Source of the DNA: Glutamicibacter sp. MNS18
Lineage (GTDB): Bacteria > Actinomycetota > Actinomycetes > Actinomycetales > Micrococcaceae
NCBI RefSeq assembly: GCF_026107515.2
Contig: NZ_JAPCHW010000001.1
Coordinates: 310,001 to 374,000, forward strand
Reading direction: 5' to 3'
DNA: 64,000 nucleotides
The notes beneath the pieces are model-generated. The model saw only the letters and a list, made by a program, of their open reading frames with translations, did no database searches and was not told where the DNA came from. A program made the translations under genes and the position numbers. This document shows positions 1 through 9,654 of this stretch, piece after piece (within the stretch, counting starts at the first letter, position 1; every line of letters starts with the position of its first letter).

Positions 1-361
1 GGCTGTCGAAGCAGCTGTTCTGCTGCGCGGCAAGCACAAGGCAACTTTCGCCCCCCATATGGACATGGGCGATCACGTCATCATTATCAACGCCGAGAAG
101 GTTGCCCTGACCGGCAACAAGCTCGTGCAGAAGCGCGCCTACCGCCACTCGGGCTTCCCGGGCGGCCTGAAGAGCACTTCCTACGCCGAACTGCTGGAGA
201 AGAATCCAGTTCAGGCTGTGGAGAAGGCCATTCGCGGCATGCTTCCGAAGAACAAGCTGTCGGGCGCCCAGCTGAGCAAGCTGAAGGTCTACCGCGGCGC
301 TGAGCACCCACACGCTGCCCAGGCTCCGAAGCCATTCGACATCACCCAGGTCGCACAGTAG
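1..361 (+). CDS. rplM: 50S ribosomal protein L13, 3' part
   Basis: This is the C-terminal 119 residues of ribosomal protein L13, a component of the large subunit; the first codons lie upstream of the window (frame begins at base 2). The segment [20 protein letters not shown] and the later YRHSGFPGG and [16 protein letters not shown] stretches are characteristic of L13. The gene sits 37 bp before rpsI, the usual L13-S9 operon. Full-length L13 is about 147 residues, so roughly 28 are missing only because of the window edge. No sign of damage is seen. Confidence 0.97.
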   Translation, partial: AVEAAVLLRGKHKATFAPHMDMGDHVIIINAEKVALTGNKLVQKRAYRHSGFPGGLKSTSYAELLEKNPVQAVEKAIRGMLPKNKLSGAQLSKLKVYRGAEHPHAAQAPKPFDITQVAQ

Positions 362-398
362 TCCTGGCCCCGAGTAGAAAACTTATTAGGAGATAATC

Positions 399-902
399 GT
401 GGCTCAGAACGCTGAAGAGATCAACGAATTCGAAGGCGACGCACCGTCGGCCTACACCACCGAGACCAGCGCGTCCGCTGCTTCGAGCACCGACGTCGAG
501 CGCGCCCCATTGACCGTTTCCGGCGGTGCCGTGGGACGTCGCAAGCAGGCTATCGCCCGCGTGCGTCTGGTTCCGGGTTCCGGCAAGTGGACCCTGAACG
601 GTCGCGACCTGGCAACCTACTTCCCGAACAAGCTGCACCAGCAGGATGTCAATGAGCCTTTCAAGGTTCTTGGCCTGGAAGACGCCTACGACGTGTTCGC
701 ACGCATCCACGGCGGTGGCCCTTCGGGTCAGGCCGGTGCCCTGCGTTTGGGTATCGCCCGCGCGCTGAACGAAATTGATCGTGACGCCAACCGTCCGACC
801 CTGAAGAAGGCCGGATACCTGACTCGTGACGCCCGCGTCATCGAGCGCAAGAAGGCCGGTCTGAAGAAGGCCCGCAAGGCCTCGCAGTTCTCGAAGCGCT
901 AA
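399..902 (+). CDS. rpsI: 30S ribosomal protein S9
   Basis: Ribosomal protein S9, a small-subunit head protein whose C-terminal tail reaches the P-site tRNA. The start is GTG at 399, preceded by AGGAG at 388-392. The core begins near residue 45 with [18 protein letters not shown] and ends with the basic tail [12 protein letters not shown], the family signature. The first ~40 residues are an acidic, Ser/Thr-rich extension common in actinobacterial S9 and absent from the shorter E. coli form. Length is 167 aa. It is cotranscribed with rplM and followed by a strong hairpin. Confidence 0.97.
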   Translation: MAQNAEEINEFEGDAPSAYTTETSASAASSTDVERAPLTVSGGAVGRRKQAIARVRLVPGSGKWTLNGRDLATYFPNKLHQQDVNEPFKVLGLEDAYDVFARIHGGGPSGQAGALRLGIARALNEIDRDANRPTLKKAGYLTRDARVIERKKAGLKKARKASQFSKR

Positions 903-919
903 ACCCTACCGCTTCGCGC

Positions 920-952
920 AAACCCCGCACCCGTTCACCGGGTGTGGGGTTT
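920..952 (+). terminator. Terminator of rplM-rpsI
   Basis: An inverted repeat with arms AAACCCCGCACCCG and CCGGGTGTGGGGTTT (one mismatch) and a short loop lies 18 bases after the rpsI stop. The T-run is weak (TTTGTCCCATTT), but the position and stem strength fit an intrinsic terminator. Confidence 0.75.
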
Positions 953-1086
953 GTCCCATTTAACGTGTATCCAAGGCCAAATCAGCCCGGTTCATCCGAT
1001 GCCCGATCAGGATTTTGTGCGGATGTTTCGGCCAAAGGGCACAAATGGCCCGGAACCCCGGGGCACACCACTTATGATTGAGGGTG

Positions 1087-2433
1087 ATGGCAAGGTTATT
1101 TGGGACCGATGGGGTCCGTGGAAAAGCAAACGAGTTGTTGACACCGGAGCTGGCGATGCGTCTGTCGCAGGCAGCCTCGGTGGTTTTGGGATTAAGCCAG
1201 TCCGAGGACGGCCGACGCCCAGTAGCCGTAGTGGCGAAGGACCCGCGGATCAGCGGTGACTTCCTCTCCGCTGCGATTGAAGCGGGCCTGTCGGCCTCCG
1301 GGATCGACGTGAAGGATGCCGGCACACTGCCCACGCCGGCCGCCGCCTTCCTGGTCGGGGACCTGGGCGCGGACTTCGGCGTGATGATCTCCGCCTCGCA
1401 CAACGCGGCCCCGGATAACGGAATCAAGTTCCTGGCCCGCGGCGGCAAGAAACTCGACGACGCCTTGGAAGACGCGATCGAGGCCTGCCTGACAATGGAG
1501 CCACCACGGCCCACCGGTGGTGCCGTCGGACGGGTCGCCCGTTTCGCCGATGCCGAGGACCGCTACATCATCCACCTGCTGCAGACCCTGCCCAACCGCC
1601 TGGACGGGATCAAGGTGGTCCTGGACTGCGCCCACGGGGCGGCCTCGGGCTGCTCTCCGGAGGTCTTCAACGCCGCCGGCGCAGAGGTCTTTGTCATTGG
1701 CGCGGAACCCGATGGCATCAACATCAATGACGGCTACGGTTCCACCCACCTGGAGAAGCTGCAGGCCGCCGTGCTGGAGCATGGTGCGGACCTGGGGATC
1801 GCCCACGATGGCGACGCCGACCGCTGCCTGGCCGTGGACCACGAAGGAAATGTGGTGGACGGGGACCAGATCATGGCGATCATGGCGTTGGCCCTCAAGG
1901 ACCAGGGCAAGCTCAAGGACGACACCCTGGTGGCCACCGTGATGAGCAACCTCGGCCTGAAGCTGGCCATGGAAGCCAACGGCATCACCGTGAAGCAGAC
2001 CGCGGTGGGTGACCGCTACGTGCTCGAAAGCATGAACGCCCACGGCTACTCGCTCGGTGGCGAACAGTCCGGGCACGTGATCTTCGCCGACTACGCCACC
2101 ACCGGGGACGGGGTGCTCACCGGCCTGCAGCTAGCCGCCCGGGTGAAGTCCACCGGCAAGTCCCTGAAGGAACTGGCCTCGGTACTCACGGTGCTGCCGC
2201 AGGTGCTGATCAACGTGCGCGGCGTGGACAAGGGCGCGGTCAGTGACAGCGATCCGGTGCTCACCGCCGTGGCCGAGACCGAGGAGCGGCTCGGCTCCAC
2301 CGGGCGGGTGCTGTTACGCCCCTCGGGCACCGAACCGGTGGTCCGCGTGATGGTCGAGGCCGCCACCCAGGAACAGGCCCAGAGCGAAGCGGAGCTACTG
2401 GCCGACAGCGTCTTGGAGCACCTGGCACTCTGA
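1087..2433 (+). CDS. glmM: Phosphoglucosamine mutase
   Basis: GlmM interconverts glucosamine-6-phosphate and glucosamine-1-phosphate on the route to UDP-GlcNAc for peptidoglycan. The N-terminus [15 protein letters not shown] matches the family start, so ATG 1087 is chosen over in-frame TTG 1078 and GTG 1084. The phosphoserine loop is [15 protein letters not shown], the Mg-binding loop DGDADRC, the sugar-binding loop GGEQSGH and the phosphate-binding loop [12 protein letters not shown]. Length from this start is 448 aa, normal for the family. GlmS, the previous step, is encoded at 6085-7956 on the other strand, so both enzymes of this branch are close together. Confidence 0.96.
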   Translation: MARLFGTDGVRGKANELLTPELAMRLSQAASVVLGLSQSEDGRRPVAVVAKDPRISGDFLSAAIEAGLSASGIDVKDAGTLPTPAAAFLVGDLGADFGVMISASHNAAPDNGIKFLARGGKKLDDALEDAIEACLTMEPPRPTGGAVGRVARFADAEDRYIIHLLQTLPNRLDGIKVVLDCAHGAASGCSPEVFNAAGAEVFVIGAEPDGININDGYGSTHLEKLQAAVLEHGADLGIAHDGDADRCLAVDHEGNVVDGDQIMAIMALALKDQGKLKDDTLVATVMSNLGLKLAMEANGITVKQTAVGDRYVLESMNAHGYSLGGEQSGHVIFADYATTGDGVLTGLQLAARVKSTGKSLKELASVLTVLPQVLINVRGVDKGAVSDSDPVLTAVAETEERLGSTGRVLLRPSGTEPVVRVMVEAATQEQAQSEAELLADSVLEHLAL

Positions 2434-2549
2434 GCATCAGCTGAAAGTTCGTGAAGTATTCACCCCCGGACCGCCCCGCCAGACGGGTTGCGGCCGGGGG
2501 TGAGTCATAGACTCACAGTGTTGAGTCCAAAACTAACGGGGAGTACTGC

Positions 2550-3938
2550 GTGAGCCTACGCGTTAGCGTCATCGGCACCGGATACCTGGGTGCCACCCAT
2601 GCGGCCTGCATGGCCGAACTCGGTTTCCAGGTCATCGGACTGGACGTGGATCGGGAGAAACTCCAGGCACTGGCCCAGGGAATCCTGCCCTTCCACGAGC
2701 CGGGCCTGCCCGAGCTGCTGAAAAAGCATGTGGCCAGCGGACGGCTGCGCTTCACCGACTCGTATGCCGAAGTGGCCGCCGAGGCGGATATCCACTTCAT
2801 CACCGTGGGCACCCCGCAGCGCACGGACTCGCAATCGGCGGATATGAGTTACGTGGACGGGTCGGTGGACAGCCTGCTGGACCATGTCACCGGCAGCGCG
2901 CTGATCGTGGGCAAGTCGACCGTCCCGGTGGGCACCGCCCGCCGGCTGAGCGAACGCATCACCGAAATCGCGCGCCCCGGCGCGCAGGTCTCGCTGGCCT
3001 GGAACCCGGAGTTCCTGCGTGAGGGTTTTGCCGTCAAGGACACCCTGGCCCCGGACCGGCTGGTCTACGGTGTGCAGAACGAGGCGGACCTGGCGCTGAT
3101 CCGTAAGGTCTACGCCCCGATCCTGGCCAATCACACCCCCGAGGTGGTCACCGACCTGGAGACCTCCGAACTGGTCAAGGTGGCCGCCAACGCGTTTTTG
3201 GCCACCAAGATCTCCTTCATCAACGCCTTCGCCGAGGTCACCGAGACCGTGGGTGGGGATATCCGCACCCTGGCCGATGCCATCGGCTACGACGCGCGGA
3301 TCGGACGGCGCTTCCTGAACGCCGGAGTGGGCTTCGGCGGTGGCTGCCTGCCCAAGGACATCCGCGCCCTGCAGGCCAGGGTCTCGGAACTCGGACTGAG
3401 CCAGACCATGGGCTTCTTGGCCGAGGTGGACCAGATCAACCTGCGCCGCCGCGACCGGATGGTCTCGGTGACCGAGTCCATGCTGGACTACAGCGTGGCC
3501 GGCAAGAAGGTCTGCGTACTGGGCGTGACCTTCAAACCCGACAGCGACGACGTGCGTGACTCACCGGCCCTGGACATCGCCGTGCGGCTCTACAACTCCG
3601 GTGCCGACGTCTCGGTGTACGACCCGCAGGGCAATGAGAACGCCCGTCGCCGCTTCCCCCGGCTGAGTTATGTCGGATCGTGGGAAGAAGCCGCGGCCAA
3701 GGCGGACGTGGTGCTGCTGCTTACCGAATGGGATGAATTCCGGGCCCTGCAACCGGCGCAGCTGGCAAACCTGGTCAACCAGCGGCAGCTGATCGACGGA
3801 CGCAACGTGCTGGACAGGGATGCCTGGCGGGAAGCCGGGTGGACCATGACCGGGCCAGGGGAACGCTTCGAGGTACCGAGCCCCGACCTGGACACCCGGG
3901 CCATGACCGTGGTCCCGGTGCCCGGTGCGCAGGCCTGA
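2550..3938 (+). CDS. UDP-glucose 6-dehydrogenase
   Basis: An NAD-dependent nucleotide-sugar dehydrogenase that oxidises UDP-glucose to UDP-glucuronate, a precursor of capsule and cell-wall polysaccharide. The start is GTG 2550, with GGGGAG upstream. A Rossmann motif GTGYLG lies near residues 9-14, the catalytic-cysteine segment is GVGFGGGCLPKDIRA, and the C-terminal UDP-binding domain carries the VLGVTFKPDSDDVRDSP motif. Length 462 aa is typical for the UGD/TuaD group. The gene stands alone, 116 bp after glmM, and ends at a strong hairpin. UDP-N-acetyl-mannosamine dehydrogenase is a possible alternative but fits less well. Confidence 0.9.
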   Translation: MSLRVSVIGTGYLGATHAACMAELGFQVIGLDVDREKLQALAQGILPFHEPGLPELLKKHVASGRLRFTDSYAEVAAEADIHFITVGTPQRTDSQSADMSYVDGSVDSLLDHVTGSALIVGKSTVPVGTARRLSERITEIARPGAQVSLAWNPEFLREGFAVKDTLAPDRLVYGVQNEADLALIRKVYAPILANHTPEVVTDLETSELVKVAANAFLATKISFINAFAEVTETVGGDIRTLADAIGYDARIGRRFLNAGVGFGGGCLPKDIRALQARVSELGLSQTMGFLAEVDQINLRRRDRMVSVTESMLDYSVAGKKVCVLGVTFKPDSDDVRDSPALDIAVRLYNSGADVSVYDPQGNENARRRFPRLSYVGSWEEAAAKADVVLLLTEWDEFRALQPAQLANLVNQRQLIDGRNVLDRDAWREAGWTMTGPGERFEVPSPDLDTRAMTVVPVPGAQA

Positions 3939-3958
3939 GACCAGTCCAAGACAGAACG

Positions 3959-3990
3959 AGGCCCCCAACCACGAAGGTGGTTGGGGGCCT
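3959..3990. terminator. Bidirectional terminator between ugd and nnr
   Basis: A perfect 14-bp stem (AGGCCCCCAACCAC paired with its complement) closes a GAAG loop. It sits between the convergent genes ending at 3938 (+) and 4038 (-), followed by TTGTT on the plus strand, so it can serve both. Confidence 0.88.
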
Positions 3991-4037
3991 TGTTACGTCC
4001 GGTATTCGTGTGGGCACCAGCAGCCCAGGGAATGCTT

Positions 4038-5552
4038 CTAGAAGCCGAAGCGGGCCATCACCTGCGGGATCTGGGCCACGAGCCGTGAGGCGCTCACGGT
4101 GGCGTTCCGGGCCGCCACACGACCCACCTCACCGTGGATCACCGCAGCGCAGGCGCTGAGCTCCAGCAACCGCTGGTTACTGACGGCAGCGGTACCCTGC
4201 ACCCCGGTCATCGAGGCATCACTGAGCAGCGTGCCCAGGATCCCGGTGAGCACATCCCCGCTGCCGGCGGTGGCCAGCTTCGGGTTGGCCTGGCAGACAA
4301 TCAGGGTACGTCCCCCGGGTTCGACAATATAGTTGGTCGGCCCCTTGAGCAGCACCACCGCGTTGTAGGCCAGTGCGGCCCAGCGGGTCCACTTCTGCGG
4401 CTCGTCGGTGATCTCCTGGGCGGTGACACTGATCCCGGCACGACGCAGCAACATCCGCAGTTCCTTCGCATGCGGGGTCAACACCCGAGGCTGCTCGCTG
4501 GGACCGGTCGGCACGATTTCCAGCCCGCTGGCATCAATCACCGCCGGCTGGCGGCTGGTGAAGACGTTGGCAATGACCTCGGAAGGCTGGTGGGAGGAAT
4601 CGACGCCCGGGCCGATGGCCCAGGCCGAGATCTTCGCACCCCTCCCGTGCAGGTGGCGACGGGCCTGGGAGAGCGCCTCGGCGACCTGCTCATCGGTCAG
4701 CGGCACCGCTTCGGGAATGGTGGTGGCCAGGTAGCCATGGATCGCCTCGGGCACATAGGTACGCAGCAGCCCCACCCCGGAATCCACGGCGGCGCGCGCA
4801 GTCAACTGGGCGGCACCGGGATACTTTTCCGATCCGGCAATCAGGCCCAACACCCCACGCTGATACTTGTGCCTCCCGGCATCCCGCCAGGAACGATGGC
4901 GCTCCAACAGGTCGTTGGTCGCAGGAAGATCCACCAGCTGGAACTCCGGGGTTTGCCCCGAGAAATCGAAGTCCAACGGGACAACGTCGATCTGCCCGGT
5001 CAACAGCGGACCATCCCCGGTCACCAACCCGGTCTTCATCGCCCCGAAGGTCACCGTGCGTTCGGCACGCAGGGCATGGTCATCTCCCTTGCCGGTCCCT
5101 GAATCCAGCCCGGAGGGGATATCCACCGCCAGCACACGGGTGCCACGGGGAAGGGCAGGAAGCCCGGAACCCGGACGGTAGCCCAGACCATAGATCGCAT
5201 CGATCACCAGCCCGGCATCGGCCAGAGCCTTGGGCGAATCGGCGAGGGTGGTGATGGTGCCACCGGCCTTACGGTAGGCAGCCAGGGCCTCATCATGGGC
5301 CTGCGGCTGCAACAGCACCGCGGTTGTCTGGTGACCGGCCTCGGCCAGGTTCGCCAGGGCATAAAGTCCGTCCCCACCGTTGTTCCCCGGCCCGATCAGT
5401 GCCGTGACGCGTCCCTGTCCGGTGCCGAGCATCTGCGCTGCGGTGTCACTAACAGCCGTGGCGGCCCGCAACATCAGCTCCCTGGAACCGTGGCGGGAAA
5501 TCTCTGCCGATTCAACTGCGCGGACTTGGGCAACACTGTAGACGGGGATCAT
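4038..5552 (-). CDS. nnr: Bifunctional NAD(P)HX epimerase / dehydratase
   Basis: A metabolite-repair enzyme. The N-terminal YjeF_N domain epimerises damaged NAD(P)HX and the C-terminal ribokinase-like domain dehydrates it back to NAD(P)H using ADP or ATP. The N-domain shows LIGPGNNGGDGLYALANL near residues 55-75. The C-domain shows AIGPGVD, LTPHAKELRMLL, LLKGPTNYIV and the nucleotide-binding NPKLATAGSGDVLTGILG motif. The chosen start (MIPVYSVAQVRAVE) gives 504 aa; an in-frame start seven codons upstream is possible. It lies 92 bp downstream of acpS in the same direction, a common actinobacterial pair. Both domains look intact. Confidence 0.94.
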   Translation of the reverse strand: MIPVYSVAQVRAVESAEISRHGSRELMLRAATAVSDTAAQMLGTGQGRVTALIGPGNNGGDGLYALANLAEAGHQTTAVLLQPQAHDEALAAYRKAGGTITTLADSPKALADAGLVIDAIYGLGYRPGSGLPALPRGTRVLAVDIPSGLDSGTGKGDDHALRAERTVTFGAMKTGLVTGDGPLLTGQIDVVPLDFDFSGQTPEFQLVDLPATNDLLERHRSWRDAGRHKYQRGVLGLIAGSEKYPGAAQLTARAAVDSGVGLLRTYVPEAIHGYLATTIPEAVPLTDEQVAEALSQARRHLHGRGAKISAWAIGPGVDSSHQPSEVIANVFTSRQPAVIDASGLEIVPTGPSEQPRVLTPHAKELRMLLRRAGISVTAQEITDEPQKWTRWAALAYNAVVLLKGPTNYIVEPGGRTLIVCQANPKLATAGSGDVLTGILGTLLSDASMTGVQGTAAVSNQRLLELSACAAVIHGEVGRVAARNATVSASRLVAQIPQVMARFGF

Positions 5553-5644
5553 GACTTCAGAATACTCACCCATCCGGGGCAGTGAGCGGTATCAGGACCG
5601 TCGTGTCGCCGACAGGCGGAAAAACTCGTTGGCCGGCAGGTCAT

Positions 5645-5995
5645 TCAGCGTTCGGCCACCACCATGGCGACGGCCATATCCCCGTCGTGGGAGAGCGATA
5701 AATGCCAGGAATCGATGCCTCGCAACGCTGCCGCCGCGGCCACGGTGCCGGTGATGTGCACCTGTGGATCCCCGGCCGCATCCTTGATGATGCTGCAATC
5801 CTGCCAATTCATCCCTGCCGGGGCACCCAGCGCCTTGGCGATCGCCTCCTTGGCCGCGAAGCGGGCCGCCAGCGACCGTAGTGGCAGCTCCCGCTCGGCC
5901 CCGGTGAACAGGCGCTCACGCAGCGCCGGGGTGCGCTCCAGCTGCCGTCCGAAACGTGGCACGTCCACGATGTCTACACCGATTCCTGCAATCAT
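5645..5995 (-). CDS. acpS: Holo-[acyl-carrier-protein] synthase
   Basis: AcpS transfers 4'-phosphopantetheine from CoA to apo-acyl carrier protein. The start is set at [17 protein letters not shown], the conserved N-terminus whose Asp (IGVDIVDV) binds Mg; 116 aa results, a normal size. The second signature [16 protein letters not shown], containing the catalytic Glu, is present. The next gene in the transcript is nnr. CoaA, which makes the CoA donor, is at 8060 on the other strand. Confidence 0.95.
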   Translation of the reverse strand: MIAGIGVDIVDVPRFGRQLERTPALRERLFTGAERELPLRSLAARFAAKEAIAKALGAPAGMNWQDCSIIKDAAGDPQVHITGTVAAAAALRGIDSWHLSLSHDGDMAVAMVVAER

Positions 5996-6032
5996 GGATT
6001 CCAGACTATGCGATCCTGCAACGGGAATAGAA

Positions 6033-6069
6033 AACGGCCGGCACCACACGTTGTGTGGTGCCGGCCGTT
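6033..6069 (-). terminator. Terminator of glmS
   Basis: A perfect 17-bp stem (AACGGCCGGCACCACAC and complement) closes a 3-base loop just beyond the glmS stop on the minus strand. It also separates glmS from acpS. Confidence 0.88.
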
Positions 6070-6084
6070 GACCGGGTGGAACGT

Positions 6085-7956
6085 TTACTCGACGGTGACC
6101 GACTTGGCCAGGTTACGTGGCTGGTCCACGTCGTAGCCCTTGACGGTCGCCAGTTCGCAGGCGAACAGCTGCAACGGCACGGTGGCCAGCAGAGGCATCA
6201 GCAGGGTCGGGGTCTCCGGAACGTAGAAGACGAACTCGCCGTAGGCCTGGACCGATTCGTCGCCTTCCTCGGCAATCACCAGGGTCTTGGCGCCACGGGC
6301 GCGCACTTCCTGGATATTCGAGACGACCTTGGAGTGCAGCGAATCGCGGCCGCGCGGGGAGGGGACCACCACGAAGACCGGCTGGCCTTCGTCGATCAGC
6401 GCGATCGGGCCGTGCTTCAGCTCGCCGGCGGCGAAGCCCTCGGCGTGGATGTAGGCGATTTCCTTGAGCTTCAAGGCACCTTCCATGGCGACCGGGTAAC
6501 CCACGTGGCGGCCCAGGAAGAGCACCGAGGAAGCCTCGGCCATGGACCGGGCCAGTTCACGGATGTCATCCGAGCGGTCCAGGATGTCCTGGATCTTGGC
6601 CGGGATCTTGCCCAGGTCGGCCATGATGTCCTTGATCTGTCCGCTGAACAGGTTGCCACGCAGCTGGGCCAGGTACAGGCCCAGGATGTAGGTTGCGGTG
6701 ATCTGCGCCAGGAACGCCTTGGTGGAGGCCACCGCGATCTCCGGGCCGGCGTGGGTGTACAGCACCGCATCGGATTCACGCGGGATGGTGGACCCGTTGG
6801 TATTGCAGATCGATAGGGTTTTCGCGCCCTGCTCCTTGGCATAGCGCACGGCCATCAGGGTATCCATGGTCTCGCCGGACTGCGAGATGGACACGATCAG
6901 GGTGCTCTCATCCACGATCGGTTCGCGGTAGCGGAACTCGTGGGACAGTTCCACCTCGACCGGGATACGGCACCACTTCTCGATGGCGTACTTGGCCACC
7001 GAACCGGCATAGGCGCTGGTACCGCAGGCCAGCACCACGATCTTGGTGACATTGGCCAGTTCCTCGGCGTCAATACGCAGCTCGTCCAGGGTCATCCGGC
7101 CTTCGGCGTCCGAACGGCCCAGCAGGGTGTCGGCCACGGCGGCCGGCTGGTCGTAGATTTCCTTCTCCATGAAGGAGGGGAATCCGCCCTTTTCGGCGCT
7201 GGCGGCATCCCAGTCGACGGTGAATTCCTTGCCGGCGGCGGGGTTTCCGTCAAATCCGATGATGGAGTGCTGATCCGGGGTGATGGTCACGATCTGGTCC
7301 TGGCCCAGTTCCACGGCCCGGCGGGTGAAGTCGATGAATCCCGAGACATCCGAGCCCAGGAAGTTCTCGCCTTCGCCCAACCCCAGCACCAGCGGCGAGT
7401 TGCGGCGGGCGGCCACGACCACACCGGGGTGGTCCTTGTGGGTGGCCAGCAGGGTGAAGGCGCCTTCGAGCTGGTTCACGGTGGTCCGCAACGCCTGGGT
7501 CAGGTCCTTGGTGTCCTGTTCGCGGTAGGTCTTGCCCAGCAGGGCGGCCGCGACCTCGGTATCGGTTTCCGAGAGGAATTCCACGCCGTCCTTGACCAGC
7601 AGGGCCTTGATCTCGGCGAAGTTCTCGATGATGCCGTTGTGGATCACGGCCAGGTTGCCGTTGTCCGCCAGATGGGGGTGGGCGTTGACATCGCTGGGAC
7701 CGCCGTGGGTGGCCCAGCGGGTATGCCCGATACCGGTCAGAGACGCCGGCAACGGGTTCTCGCTGATCTCGTTTTCCAGGTTGGCCAGCTTGCCGGCCTT
7801 CTTCCGGGCGTGGATCGCGCCATCGGCAACGACTGCCACTCCGGCCGAGTCATAACCCCGGTATTCGAGTCGGCGCAAACCCTCAATGAGGACCTCGAGC
7901 GCGCCATGGTCGCTGTCTTTGGTCGCTGTACCTGCATATCCAACAATTCCGCACAT
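6085..7956 (-). CDS. glmS: Glutamine-fructose-6-phosphate aminotransferase (isomerising)
   Basis: GlmS makes glucosamine-6-phosphate from fructose-6-phosphate and glutamine, the first committed step toward UDP-GlcNAc. The start is placed so that the protein begins MCGIVGYAG; Cys2 becomes the N-terminal nucleophile of the glutaminase domain. The amidotransferase domain continues through [18 protein letters not shown]. Two SIS domains follow, with CGTSAYAG and [10 protein letters not shown] at the sugar-phosphate site. The C-terminus [13 protein letters not shown] is the conserved end. Length 623 aa is as expected. No glmS ribozyme is seen; upstream is a ~100 bp region shared with divergent coaA. 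Confidence 0.97.
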   Translation of the reverse strand: MCGIVGYAGTATKDSDHGALEVLIEGLRRLEYRGYDSAGVAVVADGAIHARKKAGKLANLENEISENPLPASLTGIGHTRWATHGGPSDVNAHPHLADNGNLAVIHNGIIENFAEIKALLVKDGVEFLSETDTEVAAALLGKTYREQDTKDLTQALRTTVNQLEGAFTLLATHKDHPGVVVAARRNSPLVLGLGEGENFLGSDVSGFIDFTRRAVELGQDQIVTITPDQHSIIGFDGNPAAGKEFTVDWDAASAEKGGFPSFMEKEIYDQPAAVADTLLGRSDAEGRMTLDELRIDAEELANVTKIVVLACGTSAYAGSVAKYAIEKWCRIPVEVELSHEFRYREPIVDESTLIVSISQSGETMDTLMAVRYAKEQGAKTLSICNTNGSTIPRESDAVLYTHAGPEIAVASTKAFLAQITATYILGLYLAQLRGNLFSGQIKDIMADLGKIPAKIQDILDRSDDIRELARSMAEASSVLFLGRHVGYPVAMEGALKLKEIAYIHAEGFAAGELKHGPIALIDEGQPVFVVVPSPRGRDSLHSKVVSNIQEVRARGAKTLVIAEEGDESVQAYGEFVFYVPETPTLLMPLLATVPLQLFACELATVKGYDVDQPRNLAKSVTVE

Positions 7957-8059
7957 GGAAAAAAGACTACCTGTAGTAGTCAAGGACAGGCAGAAATTCC
8001 CTCACGGTGAACCAAGAAAATCTTGTGTCATGAGTCACGGCTGGGACTTGTGTTTGGGT

Positions 8060-9049
8060 ATGGGGACAATTCTTGACACAATTTCCTGCGTGGAACCAAC
8101 GCAGCTTCAGGATATTTCGATCTCCCCATTTGTCGAGCTCGACCGGCAAACCTGGGCGAGGTTATCGAACCGTATGGAGCAGCCGCTCAATGAGGAAGAC
8201 ATTGACCGGTTGCGTGGTCTTGGCGACGGATTGGACCTGAACGAGGTCCGTGACGTGTACCTTCCACTGAGCCGTTTGCTGTATCTCTATGTGCGTGGCG
8301 CCGGGGCAACCCACCAGGCCACTACCACCTTCCTTGGCGAACAGACCCGCCAGACCCCATTCGTGATCGGGGTGGCCGGCTCGGTGGCCGTGGGCAAATC
8401 CACCACCGCCCGTGTGCTGCGTGAGATGCTGCGCCGCTGGCCGCAGACCCCCGACGTCCAGCTGATCACCACCGATGGGTTCCTCTACCCGAACGCGGAG
8501 CTGGAACGCCGTGGGTTGATGGAGCGCAAGGGCTTCCCCGAATCCTATGACCGCCGCGCCTTGCTGCGATTCGTGTCCGCGGTGAAATCCGGGGTCCCGG
8601 AAGTCAGCGCACCGATCTACTCCCACCTGACCTACGACATCCTGCCCGGGGAACGCAATGTCATCCGGTCCCCACAGGTCTTGATCGTGGAAGGGCTGAA
8701 CGTGTTGCAGCCGGCACGTACCCGCTCCGATGGCACCGTGGGGCTGGCATTGAGCGACTTCTTCGACTTCTCGGTCTATGTGGATGCCCGCACCAGCGAT
8801 ATCGCCGAATGGTATATCCGGCGATTCATGAAGCTGCGTTCCGGGGCCTTCTCCAATCCCGCCAGCTACTTCCACCGGTACGCCAAGCTCAGCGACATCG
8901 AGGCCAGGGCAACGGCCAAGGGCATTTGGGAACGTATCAACGAGCCGAACTTGCGGGAAAATGTGCTGCCCACCCGGGGGAGGGCGCAACTGGTGTTGCG
9001 CAAGAGCGGGGACCACTCGGTGAACCGGATGCTGCTACGCAAGATCTAG
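8060..9049 (+). CDS. coaA: Type I pantothenate kinase
   Basis: CoaA phosphorylates pantothenate, the first and usually rate-limiting step of CoA synthesis. The Walker A motif is [17 protein letters not shown] near residue 105, and the downstream TTDGFLYPN and [16 protein letters not shown] segments are type I signatures. The start is uncertain: ATG 8060 gives 329 aa and GTG 8090 gives 319 aa, closer to the ~312-316 aa of characterised enzymes. Neither has a strong Shine-Dalgarno sequence. It is transcribed away from glmS. Confidence 0.93.
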   Translation: MGTILDTISCVEPTQLQDISISPFVELDRQTWARLSNRMEQPLNEEDIDRLRGLGDGLDLNEVRDVYLPLSRLLYLYVRGAGATHQATTTFLGEQTRQTPFVIGVAGSVAVGKSTTARVLREMLRRWPQTPDVQLITTDGFLYPNAELERRGLMERKGFPESYDRRALLRFVSAVKSGVPEVSAPIYSHLTYDILPGERNVIRSPQVLIVEGLNVLQPARTRSDGTVGLALSDFFDFSVYVDARTSDIAEWYIRRFMKLRSGAFSNPASYFHRYAKLSDIEARATAKGIWERINEPNLRENVLPTRGRAQLVLRKSGDHSVNRMLLRKI

Positions 9050-9144
9050 CCGTCGAGTTAACCAGCGGTGAGGGTTAGTAAAAAAATTGGAACTTCTTCC
9101 CATAGAGGATCCCCAAGATGGGCGCCTCTGTGTATGATCGAGCC

Positions 9145-9537
9145 ATGCTAAAGGGATTCCGCGAATTTATCATGAAGGGCAACGTTGTCGATCTGGCCGT
9201 TGCCGTCGTCATCGGTGCCGCCTTCGGCGCCGTCATCACCGCTCTGGTTGACAATGTGCTGATGCCACTGATCTCGGCCCTGGTCGGTGCGCCGAGCTTT
9301 GACGATTTCCTCCTATTCGACATCAACGGCAACCTGATCCAGGTTGGTGTGTTCCTCACCGCACTGGTCAACTTCCTGCTGATCGCCGCGGCCGTCTATT
9401 TCGTGGTGGTCATGCCGATGAACAAGGCCACCGAGGCGCTGAATCGCCACCGTGGGATCGAGGACGAGGAAGAAGAGCCGGACCCACAGCTGGCACTGCT
9501 CTCCCAGATCCGTGACGAGCTACAGAAACTCCGCTAG
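9145..9537 (+). CDS. mscL: Large-conductance mechanosensitive channel
   Basis: MscL is a membrane tension-gated pore that releases solutes during hypo-osmotic shock. ATG 9145 is chosen because MLKGFREFIMKGNVVDLAVA is the canonical N-terminal helix and TM1. The TM1 segment continues VVIGAAFGAVITALVDNVLMP, TM2 is VGVFLTALVNFLLIAAAVYFVVV, and the cytoplasmic bundle ends DPQLALLSQIRDELQKLR. Length 130 aa is typical. It is a single gene with its own terminator. Confidence 0.95.
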   Translation: MLKGFREFIMKGNVVDLAVAVVIGAAFGAVITALVDNVLMPLISALVGAPSFDDFLLFDINGNLIQVGVFLTALVNFLLIAAAVYFVVVMPMNKATEALNRHRGIEDEEEEPDPQLALLSQIRDELQKLR

Positions 9538-9566
9538 AAACCAACCACACGCATCACCAACCGATT

Positions 9567-9609
9567 CAGGGCGGGGCGTTCACCTTCACCAGGTGGATGC
9601 CCCGCCCTG
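9567..9609 (+). terminator. Terminator of mscL
   Basis: An 11-bp outer stem (CAGGGCGGGGC / GCCCCGCCCTG) encloses a second short stem (CACCT / AGGTG). It lies 30 bases after the mscL stop. The poly-T tract is poor. Confidence 0.7.
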
Positions 9610-9654
9610 TGCCGTGTTGCCCCCGATACGCATCACGGCGCGAAAAGTGGGAAG

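Noticed and set aside
7957-8059. glmS ribozyme in the glmS leader
   Set aside because: The leader is only ~100 bp and shared with divergent coaA; the ribozyme core was not recognised, and it is mainly a Firmicutes element.
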